From Saxidomus purpurata (taxonomy: Eukaryota > Mollusca > Bivalvia > Venerida > Veneridae), in contig JAFMSR010000010.1 in assembly GCA_022818135.1 (NCBI GenBank), forward strand, positions 16,928,222 through 16,992,221: 64,000 bases of DNA, in the 5' to 3' direction. The notes beneath the pieces were generated by a model, which had not been told where the DNA came from, did no database searches, and saw nothing but the letters and a program-made list of their open reading frames with translations. A program made the position numbers and the translations under genes. This document shows, piece after piece, positions 12,101-24,100 of this stretch. Numbering within the stretch: the first letter of the stretch is position 1; every line of letters starts with the position of its first letter.

Positions 12101-15100
12101 GCAAACTTCGCTGGTTAGACATCTTTCTTGGTAAAATAAGGGCTACTAGAAATTGTAATATGTAAACTGCTCCTGGGACTTTTGCGCAGTACATTTTGCT
12201 GCTTTCAGTTCAGTTTGTTTTATATGTCAAAACTTTGTTAAAATTCATACATTAACGCACTTAATGCACTTATTATAAACGTGACAGGCATATTTTGTAG
12301 AAGTCTAGCGCCTGTAATTATTAATTTAATTTTACCATACATCCTATATGCTTCCTGGTTAGCAGAAGCAACATTTGCTGCACCTGTCAAGGTGTCATTG
12401 CAGAACTGCTGTAAATATTTCCCTTATTTTCTAATGAGCTACAGCTGTCTTACATTGAACTCTAGGAATGAGTGTTGTTTGCCCTTTTTGAGTGAGGGTC
12501 ATACAGGAAACTATATAATTATAGTGGTTGACAGATGAAGATGCTGCAAGTTTATGTTAAAGTGACACGTTTGAGTAATTGTTACCAATTATAGAACATG
12601 AAAAACACATTTGCAACTGGTATTTTATTATTCACCATTCTTTAGCTACTTTAAATGCAAGTTTTCAGTCCTTTTTGTTGTTTTATTTGGAAAAAAATAA
12701 TTTATGGTATTTTGGATGTATATTAGTGCAGAAGTTGGAATTAGTCTTTTGTTTTAGAGACATAACTTGTCAGCTAAAACTGTGGTTTGAAACAAACATG
12801 TCTGTGGATTGAAAAATGATTGGAAAAAAGTATATTCTGTGACAAGAAAGACAGTAAAATTTAGGTGTTTATGTAATCATTCATTTGGAAATTTCGAGTA
12901 TGTTTACTATGCTAATTGCATCATTAAACCTTGCTTTGATGTTATATTTAGTACATCTACACCTTAAGATGTGCTTGTAAGGACTTCATACCCTAAATGT
13001 TATCTTCACATTGTAGATAGTTTGCAGTTCTCTTTGCTTAGGATCAAGTTCAAAATTATGTATATTTAGTACATTTACACCTTAAAATGTGTTTGTAAGG
13101 ACTATATCACCTAAATTTACTGACCAAATTGTGGGTAGTTAGCAGAGTCTCTTTGCTCTGGGTCAAGATCATATACTGAAGGGAAAAAAAAAAAATGTGT
13201 AATAATATCAAAACGGCTATGTGTAGAAGTAGTGATATCATTAGGGAATGGTTTTGGACATCACAAGGGTAAAAGAAACCAAAAAATGCGTTCTCGCTGA
13301 GTTTTTTTATATGTAAACACAGCTCCATTTTACACATTTAAACCTTATCTTGAAATACTCAAAAAAATCCTGATTTTAATGAAACAAGAAAAGTGACTTC
13401 TGGATCGGTAAAAGCAAAAAAAACAAACAAAAGCAACAATTTTATTCTTTCAATGGGGTACTAATCTTTAATCAACTAGACATTAAAAGTATCATAACAT
13501 ATTTATAACCGACCAAGTCTTTAAAAGTATGGTCCGAAACGATTGAAATAAAAAAAAAAAATTGCTTGAAAAAAATGCCTCGGATTGTGACAAACTCCGG
13601 TCTTGGAAAAATAAAGAAAAATGAAACTTACACATAAAGAATTTTACCAATCAATTGACCAAAAAGAGACCTAAACAATATAACTATTGAAAGACCTTGT
13701 ACAGACGTGTCATCTGTGCAAACATCAATTCGCAATCAGGCGATAAGTATACCCGGCAATGACCAATTACTGACAATTAACACTAAGGCGTAATAAAGAG
13801 CCGACTTTCGTCACCAGATCAACCAATTTCGATCTCGCGGTCAAGGTTTGACTTTGTATATTCAAACTGGACTTAAGGGGATTTAACGAATTTTATTGAT
13901 TTTCTTTTCTTTCAAGACAAAATTTTGATTTTGGGAGTTTGGGGTTTTTGCGGCTCGCGTGCCGGTAAGGGTCTAAATATCGGGAGAACCCGGGTAACGG
14001 AGAACGGCGTGGATATCATGCACATACTATTTCAACTGGTTTTGAGTGATTTTAGGTCGATGAGCACAGTGACCGAGATAATTATCTGACCGATCTTCAT
14101 ACTTCTACACATAGCCGCTTTGATATTTTGTTACCCTGCGTTTCTTTTTCGCTTCAGTATATTTGATTACAACTTTATCCTTAACACCTAACCAATTGGA
14201 CATGTCCATTTTTTTTAATTGGACCACTACCAGTATTTTATTTAGAGGGATTCTGATTGAAAATTTGCAGACGTAACAGCAGTGCAGACTGATCATGGTC
14301 TGCACTGATCTCGTAGCAAGAATTACTCCCTGTTACCAGGGTGAGAGTGAGGATTGGTTTGGAGTTGCTCTTAAGCGAGAAATTACTTATCAAGTTCAGA
14401 AGTGATTTATCTTTTAACCAAACTCTCTTCAGCTCTCTAGTGCGAAATAAAAATGACTTAGAAAAAAAACGTCACACAGGATGTTGAGGAATTTCGGTCT
14501 AAATTAAGCAGAGAAAATGTTACCATATTTGAGTTAATTTTAATTTTTATGTTGTCTGTCACATTCCACTATGTTGACTTATTTTTAATTTTTTATGTTG
14601 TATGTCACATTTCATCAAACCCGCCCTCTTGTGATTTGTGATGTCTTTAATCTGTATGACAGGTCGCGGTAAAATATTTTACCATTAAGTTATCATTTAT
14701 GTGACTGGTACCATATTTTATCACATTAACGCACCTTCACTTAGTAGCTGTGACCGACATTTTGTGCAATACTTTGGTAATTGCAGTATGCAAATTTACG
14801 TCTACTTCATTGTGATTTTATGGTTCGACTTAAGTACACGTTGTGCAAAAAGAACGAAGAAAGAAAACCAATGTTCTAGTATATACAATAAGATTCAGCT
14901 AACATCTAAAATTTAAATGATTCACTGGAAATTCTGTACTTTTGAGCAATTTAATGACTCTTTTAGCGTAGCAATACTTCATCAGTTTTCATACTAATGT
15001 AAAATAAACTCATTTTTCAGAAGTTTTTAAGATTAAAAAAAATATCTCTTTTTTTCAAATCTCTGAATTAAAAAATTTTTTTTTACAATCATTATTATAA

Positions 15101-18100
15101 TGATGTTAAGTCGTGTAGAAGGTAAAATTAAATTTTATTAAAAAAAGGAATTCAATCAATCTTGTTTCATTGCACACCTTCCTGTTTAATTAAAAATTTT
15201 GGGTGTCTAAGCATGATTTCATTTACATAATTTAAGTGACAGAATATGGTATTGTCACTGAAGAGATATCTTGTTATGTATCCCTGTATAACACAGATGT
15301 AATCTCGAATTGTTTATCATTTATCAGTGCAATTGTCTTGTTTGTTTTATATTCTATATTTACTCTTACTTTTATTTATCATTACTCTCTAATTTTGGGT
15401 GTAAGGTGTGCTGAAACATTTACAGTGAATTTTATGATTTTAATAGGAATATATTTCTTCCAGGAATATCACATGGTATTATATATGTAGAAATAAAAAT
15501 TTTAAGGAGTTTTTATAAAAATTATTTATTTGAGGTTGATAGATGTTTTATGTCTTTGACACCTTAAGTACTTTATCTGACAGGGTGTTAACTTGATAAT
15601 TTTGTATCAGATTATTTATATATGTGTACTTTTTATATAACATTTTGCAGTTGCAGTCTATATAAACATTTGATTAATGATTAGTTGATGGTAATGAAGT
15701 GCATTTAAACGCTGTTTATAATTTTTTATTGAATATGAATTGATCAAAGATTGTTTACTCAATTTTGATAATATATGTATATGTGATAATAATCGATCAT
15801 AAGTTAATAGTATAGAATTTGTTTGTACGTTCTTTTAGGTCGCGGAGGATATGGTCAGTCCCGCGTAAGTGACTTCCGAGCGTCATATATACACAGAGAG
15901 GACATGGACACGGGTCAGAATGAGGCACTTGAAAGGGACGTGGTTAGTAGCCCTGCTATTCTTTTTTCAGTCCTCAACTCATATAAGTATAGTTAAATAG
16001 TAATAATTCATATGATTTGTCTCTAGATTAATATGGGTAGTTCAGTAAGCACAATCATTTGCTATATTTGTAAGTGATCTGAGGTTTAAGGGTTTGGGTT
16101 TTGAATCCTATGAAGAGAATTTGGCTGGGACCACTGCAGTTACTGTTTTGACCCTGAGTACCCAGTAGTTTGTTTAAGTTGCAAACACTTCAAACTAGAA
16201 TCAGTGTAAATTAAGTTAAAACTCAAAAACTTCCTATTATGTTTTTTGATGGTTTATCGAAGGCTAACGGTGGATATATCTTGATAAACTTGCTGTTCAC
16301 TTAGTGAAGTTATCAAAATCTTAAACCAGGATTTAGGGAAAAAGAAGTTTACCAGTCGTACTTAATGCTGGAAACCATAAGACGATGACGTTATGTGTGC
16401 TATGCTTTCAGATGATGTTTCTCACGATTGAAACAAAATTGAGTTTTAACGATAAAATAAACAGAAAATTTTTTGTTAATGTAATATTCCATCAATTTCA
16501 CTTGTGAACACCAAAAATAGTTAGTTTCGCTTTTGGCTACGCAACTTTTGCAAATATCACCTTTGGTGCCAAAACAGTGAAATTATAATGTGATAAAACA
16601 CCTAAACCAGGGAGTTCACCAGAGGAGAAATCAAAAAGTCGGCCGGGACTATTAACAATAAAAAAACACCGAAACTAACAATTACCCTCTATAACACTCG
16701 CAACTGTATGGCAAAGTGAATATTTTTGTGAGGCCAAAATTTCTAGAAATGAAATAAAATTTAAATGCTAAATGAATATGCTTTTAAATGCCTTTATGCA
16801 AATTACTTTATTCTTGTCTGTTTTGCTAAATAAGAATAGAAATAGAAATAAACAGTGCAATGTTTTGTGATAGATGATTCTGTCAACCTTAATTTGTTGA
16901 AATCATAAAGTGCACCATGTGAATGAGATGGGTTGTGCATGAGAAGTTTGGAGAATGTTGACTTCCCTTGATGGCTGCTTGGTGCCAACTGGTGCTTTGT
17001 AGTACTACATCTCTTGAGATTATCTACAGTTCTTACATCTTTTCTGTAATAAATGATTAAAAGATTTTTAAGCTTGTCAAAGGGGAGGGGGCGTATACAG
17101 TGGCCGCTTTGTCCATCCATCTGTCCGTCCGAATATTTCTTTTTCGGATAACTAAAAAATGATTGAAGGAATCTAGTTGATACTTCACACACAGATTGGA
17201 ATTTAGGTTGTAGGGAACATAACTCAAAAACTGTTTAACAAATTTACATGAGATTAAGGTCAATGAAAGAGGATGTTGAAAAAAAAACTGCAGTGTTCAA
17301 GATTTGTAACTTTATCTGCGCTTATGGAATTACCACAGTTACAGTAACCTCTGTTTCAAGTGGACATTTCGGTTTCAGTTCTGCATGCACAAGCATGCAA
17401 GCTGTCATGTACTTAATTTCAGTCAACCAAGAAGAAAACATAACAAATTTGATGTTGGGAGTTTTCATACACCTTTGTAAAAAAAAGTATTGTTAGAGGT
17501 TAGAAATAAACATAATTCTATATTTTTGCCCCAGGTTGGAAGAAAAGTTGTGATTCAAATGCAGGTGTAAGATTAAGTGCGGAGCGCTCAAATATTTATG
17601 ATTGGTCCCACATTTTGGTATGTAGATTCAGGCGCATTAATGCAGAAAAAATGGGTTCTGTTCAGGCAGAGCTGAGATAAACTTAATTATGTCAGCAGCC
17701 TAATAAAGATGTACTTCACCAGCCTGATTTACATCAGAAGACTAAATATAGGTATACTTCACCAGCCTAAAAGTGATATAATATCTTTTCAGCAATTACT
17801 GAACAACTGTTTTGATGACATAGAGAAATTCGTATCACGGTTACAGCAAGCAGCTGAGGCGTACAAGGAGTTAGAGCGACGTAGAGTAGAAAGAGGCGGG
17901 AAAAGGAAACAGAAATCGGCTGGAGGTTTGTGAAAGAAATACCTCTTAATATACCACAGATATGCAGGTGGAAACTTTGGCTGCCGCATCAGAACCTTCC
18001 CACACACCCTTTGACATCTAAGAAATTAAAGAATTGGCAACACCACCTCAGTTTCATGGATTTGTAACTCAGGGGTAGGGGGAGTTGGTCAATTCTGTCT

Positions 18101-21100
18101 ACCTGTAGACACAGGTACAAGATAATTATGGAAGGGTATGTCCGAGAATGGCGTAAATTGTCCCTTTATCTGTACTTCTAGTTGTTGCCTTGAAAGTTGA
18201 TGTGTTACCCTTATAGGCTTAAATTCACTTTTCTTACGGTGAATAATATCTATCAAATGAATTAAACTATTTTTGAATCGTTTTCTCTGAAGCACAGCAC
18301 TAACAGGTGACTAGAGAATGTACATAGGCTTTCTCTCTCACTTTGTCTGCTTTTAGATAATGAAAAACATTGTTACTATGAGAAATTTTGCATGTGTGTA
18401 ATATTTGTACTTACAGATGGTATGCTAATGATGCGTGCTAGACCACCACCAGCTGATGATTTTATAGATATCTTCCAGAAATTTAAATTCGCCTTTAATC
18501 TGCTGGTGAGTAAGATTTTCTGCTCAAGTCTCAGTTGTGATCCTAGACATGGTGGACATGACCTCGGTAGAGAGGCTGTAGCCATGTTGCTGTTACACAA
18601 TTAATACGTCAATTGATCGTAGATGTTGGTATATATACATTGTTTGTGTAACTTCAGTAACAGAGTTGTGAAAAAAAAACTGCTATGGTAAATTATATTT
18701 CATAATGACCAAGCAATGTTGGCTGCAGTTCCTTGGGATGTAAAACCAGGGCAACAGACCTAAAGTCTTGTGACGTTGTGATAATTCTCATGCCATACTG
18801 TGACTGTTTTCAGGCAAAATTGAAGGCACATATACATGATCCAAATGCACCAGAGTTGGTTCACTTCCTGTTTACGCCGTTAAGTCTGATCTACGAAGCC
18901 AGCCGTGATCCTATACATGGTGGACGTGACCTTGGTAGCGAGGCTGTAGCCCCGTTGTTGTTACATGATGCCAAACAGTTACTGTTAAACTGCCTTACAT
19001 CAAAAGAATTAGAACTGTGGCAGCGACTTGGTAGACCATGGACTCTTGTAAAGTATGTGAATTATTTATCCATTTATTCATTACCATTGATTATCAGTAG
19101 TAGATCCTTGATTGTGCGCAAAATGCTTACATATTTTCAGAGTAACTCACTTTTCCTTAAGTGACCTGTTCATCAAGTCAAATATATTTTTAGGTGTCTA
19201 ATAGCTTTCTTAATCCATCCAAAATTGTACATGGAATCATGTATGATAGCAATTTTATTTTAGACACAATCTTGTATGATGAAGAGAATATATACATATA
19301 TTAAACTTGTGTAAATACCCCGGTATATGAATCTTAAACTTTATGCAATGTGAATTTCAGACTCAGGAAAGTTTTAATTGGACTCTGAAGAAATTTTAAG
19401 GAGAGAGAAGAAAATTTTAGAATCTAAAAATTTTTTTAGAAAGTCCTGAAGTCCTGTGGATTAAATAAATTGCCTAGGGCTGAAGATTGCACAGCATCTA
19501 GCAGTGTGGCTAGAATCTTCTGATGGTATCAGTAATTTTTAAAATGTATTTGTAGGGATGAATGGCATAGTTCAGTCCCTCCATACAATCCCCGGTTCTA
19601 CAACGGATGGCAGCCGTCTCCGCAGCTAGTGGATGAGGTCAACCAAGGTGAAAGGCCCAGAGATGAACCACTACGATCTAATGTAAGTGTTGAGAGTAGA
19701 CTGTTACTGAAAGAATTTAGCCCGCTTGGATAAATCAGAGTGCCTAAAGTATTTATTAAGTAATTTTGTAGTAGATCTATTTATAGAATACGTTACATTA
19801 ACATGAACATTTGAAAGAAATTTCATTTAAACTGATGAATTTTACCTGTTGTTAGTAAGACAAGCCTGTTTCCCTTTAATATACATGTATATCATAATTT
19901 TAAGATAGCTGTTTGAGATATACTTGAATACTAGGATTCTACACTGGGACTTTCATTTATAATGGTCTTGACTTTTTCCAAGCAAAACTTGAGTTTAAAA
20001 TGCGTGACTTGTACATCAAAGTGGATGTTTGAAACAATAATTTCTGTTTTAAGGAGACACTTATACCCTATGGAAATGCTTCAAGACGGGACGAAAACCC
20101 TTATTCACGATCTGAGAGGCAAGAAGATCCTTACAGAATGACTGAGCGACGTGAAGACCCGTACAGAATGACTGAAAGACGGGATGACCCCTACAGGTCA
20201 ACAGAGAGGCGAGAGGACCCGTACAGAATGACTGAAAGGCGTGAAGATCCATACTCTAGGAATATAAGAAATGATACGGACTTCAGGAGGACGGAGCGAA
20301 TTGATTACAATAGACCACCATCACCTACTCCGGCCAGAACCTATGAACAGTAAGCTTTCTTTGTGCATTGTACTGAATATGCTTTAAGATTATGACATTG
20401 AATTGATAGGAAATCAAAATGGTTCTGGTAACTGTCAGTGTTGTTACAAAGAAAACTTTTATACATGTACTTGATACAGACTTACTTGCCATCCATGTTC
20501 AATGACAGATGTTTATATTTCAGAACAGTTCGTCAATCAGCGGTCATAAGGCTTCATTGTAGGCATAGTTACTGTAGTAAAGCAAAACTTAGTTGCGGTA
20601 GCTCTCAGTTTCAGTTAGGTTTTTTGAAGCCACTTTAATGTGAAATTTAATCGCTGAGTATGGCATTGTGTACACTTTAGAAATAAACCACTTTTCCCAA
20701 AAAATAAAAATGCAGTTGTGATAAATGTTTTTGCAAACCATTCAAATCTCATGACTGACTCGAAATTGGTACTGATTATGTATACAGTACATAGAGAATG
20801 ATTATTGCAACAATATATCAGGATGGATTCGAGTGAAAATAATTAGTTTTGGCATTCATATGTTCATAGAATGAAATGTGCTTTTTAACTTTTACCAAAA
20901 TGAATACTGTAAATCGGGTGATATTCGCCATGATTCTATTTTCGCGAGTTTCCCGATTTGATAATTTAAAAATCTCTCAAAAGATTATTTTCACATTGAT
21001 TACTGTAAAAAAAGTCTCCTTTCATGAATTCAAAGATAAAAATTTGCACATAAGTCTGTCTGCTCAATAAACGTGAAGTTTTGGTCATGCGAAATGTACC

Positions 21101-24100
21101 CAATTTATAGTAATCAGACCTATATATTCTGTGCAGCTGAAAATTTCACTGCAAATGGAAGTTATCAGAATAAAACTTACAATTTTAATACACCAGAGGC
21201 ATTAAAGGAATACAAAATGTGGTATAGATAAAGTTTCAAGTTCATTTTTTCAGAGATCATTCCGATTTTTATTCAGCATTTTGGTGAGTTTCGAGTATTG
21301 TTAAGAAAGTTTTTCATTTCTACTTTTCACTGAAGTTGTTATAGACTAGACTTGGTGACTTGAATGTTAACACTGCCTCAGAGATAACTGAATCACTGCC
21401 TAACTGTGAATCAACTGAATGTTGTTTTTTGCTTATTCGCTACAAATATGCTAACTTGACTTCTCTCGTACTTAAAATGTGAATGGATACTAGTTTTGCA
21501 CTAAACGATTGACAATGTTTTTCTTCTGATTAATAAATGCGCAGATACAATGATAAAAGGTTGCGTTTTTTTTTTTTCTGAGAAAGTTGATTCACAGTCA
21601 GTGGATCAAGAATTGCTTCTTGCTGTTTGTAACTGATTGTCCTTTAAAAAAACATACTTTAGAAATTCCTGTTAAGAGAGGTCTGTGAAGTTCATATTTA
21701 AAGAATTTGCAAATATTCAGGTAAAATTGCATAAATTGAAGAGCTTTAATTCTGATTTAGAACTTAAAGCAAATTTTGTACAAGTGGCTATAGCATGTAG
21801 TTGGCTGCTGTTTTGAGTAAACTTTGCAGTTGTTATGTGCAAGGTATAAAAATTAGAGTTAATGTGTAACTGCTTTTATATTTACACTCGTAACACAAGG
21901 CACACACAAAAAAATGTTATTGTGAATTGCAAGTATAACAGAAATTTCTTTGACTGTTTTTAAAGGGGCACTCCCTAAAACTAGTGTCAAATAAGATAAC
22001 TTCAAAAACATAAATAATAGAATATTTGCATTTACTGTTACTTTTCCTAAAAGTTTAAGCTTATTCATTCCAGTCATCATCGGTAAAATTGACGTTTTAC
22101 AATGCCTTTGCTGAATAAGGAAACTGTACGACTGTTTGGATGTGCATGCTGCACCCATTCAGGTCATGAAGATAATTATTGGGATTTTGCACAAGGGGAC
22201 TCAATAACAGCTGTCGCTTCATAGAAATAGCCACTTTGTACAACCAGATTGTCACATTCTTTCTGTCATTTGTTTTCATTTCCTCACATTTTAAATCTTT
22301 GAATTATGATAATTATTTTTATAACTCTTGACTTAAAAGTTGTTGAAAGTTTTGTAACTGTGCTTCTGGTTCTTGTTTTACTAACAGTTTATCAGATAAG
22401 AAGAAATAATAGAAGGTGGATGTGAGTTTGTTAAAGAAATCCACACTTTCTTTCCCCTCCTGATTTCATAGTATAGATATATCGCTGATCCTGGTAGTGG
22501 TCTGTGACCTGTGGTAAAATAGAAGTCAGTAGCCTAAATTGTTGTAAATAGTAAAGATGGCTTCAGATAAACTAAATCAGACTTTCAACAATATGATGAT
22601 TGAAGCAGAAGTTATATTTTGATGTTCTTGTCTTTTTAAAGAATGTTTTATGCCTAGCTTTAAACACTTTGAAGTTTAATGTGCCAAATTTATGTTGAAA
22701 GAATGAATTCCAGCCAATTCACAGGCAAACCCAATAATCACATTAGGTACTTAATAAAAAATGAGGCCAGTAGGTGGTCATATTTCAGGATGAAGAATAA
22801 AGAAAATGGTATTAACAGGAGTCAAAACTTAATATACAGTTAGCTCTTCCCTGTTTTATCTTTTCAGAAATTATTTCATTTAAATTTAATCTTTTGACAT
22901 TTGTAATACTCTGTCTGTTTTATCTTTAAGGAATAAACGTTCAAGTGCACGAGAACCAGTACCTCCTGCACCACGAACTCGTGCTGAGGAAAACATTGCC
23001 TTCTCACAGGATTTGAAACGTATGGGAGCAACGTAAGTGTGTTTTGCTAGTTAAATATTTAAGTAACTATATTGCTTCATATAAGAAGTGATAGTAGTTT
23101 GAGTTCAAGCTTCTACAATTCTTCTCTCTGGCCTAGCAATCATAGTAACTGTTAGCTCTATATTCTGGCCTCACAATCAGATCTGTATTCTCACACATAT
23201 CAGTCATATCTTATACTCTGACCTAGCAGTCCTATCTTCATTCTCTTATATGGTAATCATATTTTTATTTTCTGTCCTTGTAAGCATATTTATGTTCTCT
23301 GTCCTAGCAACCAAATCTATATTCTTTGAACAATCATTTATGATGTTCACTGTCATAGTAATAATGTCTATATTTTCTGTCCTCACAATCATATCTGTGT
23401 CATTGGTCCTAGCAATCATATCTGTGTCATTGGTCCTAGCAATCATATCTGTGTTATTGGTCCTAGCAATCATATCTGTGTCATTGGTCCTAGCAATCAT
23501 ATCTGTGTCATTGGTCCTAGCAATCATATCTGTGTCATTGGTCCTAGCAATCATACCTGTGTCATTCATTGGTCCTAGCAATCATATCTGTGTCATTGGT
23601 CCTAGCAATCATATCTGTGTCATTGGTCCTAGCAATCATATATGTGTCATTCATTGGCCCTAGCAATCATACCTGTGTCATTCATTGGTCCTAGCAATCA
23701 TATCTGTGTCATTCATTGGTCCTAGCAATCATATCTGTGTCATTGGTCCTAGCAATCATATCTGTGTCATTGGTCCTAGCAATCATATCTGTGTCATTGG
23801 CCCTAGCAATCATATCTGTGTCATTCATTGGTCCTAGCAATCATATCTGTGTCATTGGCCCTAGCAATCATATCTGTGTCATTCATTGGTCCTAGCAATC
23901 ATATCTGTGTCATCGGTCCTAGCAATCATATCTGTGTCATTGGTCCTAGCAATCATGTCTGTGTCATTGGTCCTAGCAGTCATATCGTGTCATTGGTTCT
24001 AGTTCAATCAGTTGTGTCTTGTCCTAGCAATCATATATGTGTCATTCTGGCCCTAATCATATCTGTGTCATTCATTGGTCCTAGCAATCATATCTGTGTC

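Larger units (their letters stand above)
10934..15838 (+). other. EPS8 intron 4
   Basis: It starts with frame read-through of exon 4 to TAA at 11074-11076. It then holds a dispersed repeat (11935-12200), a 118-bp tandem duplication (12950-13170) and a long-TIR element (13172-14162). AT-rich 14300-15830 shows nothing recognisable; the hydrophobic 84-codon frame at 15236 has no supporting context. Confidence 0.7.

Noticed and set aside
15236..15490. 84-codon hydrophobic frame resembling membrane segments
   Set aside because: AT-rich DNA readily gives Phe/Ile/Leu/Tyr frames. There is no signal of selection, no neighbouring exon, and it ends before EPS8 exon 5.
16803..17192. 129-codon minus-strand frame
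   Set aside because: It partly overlaps a CCGTCCGAATA-type repeat fragment. No family match or splice-compatible ends.
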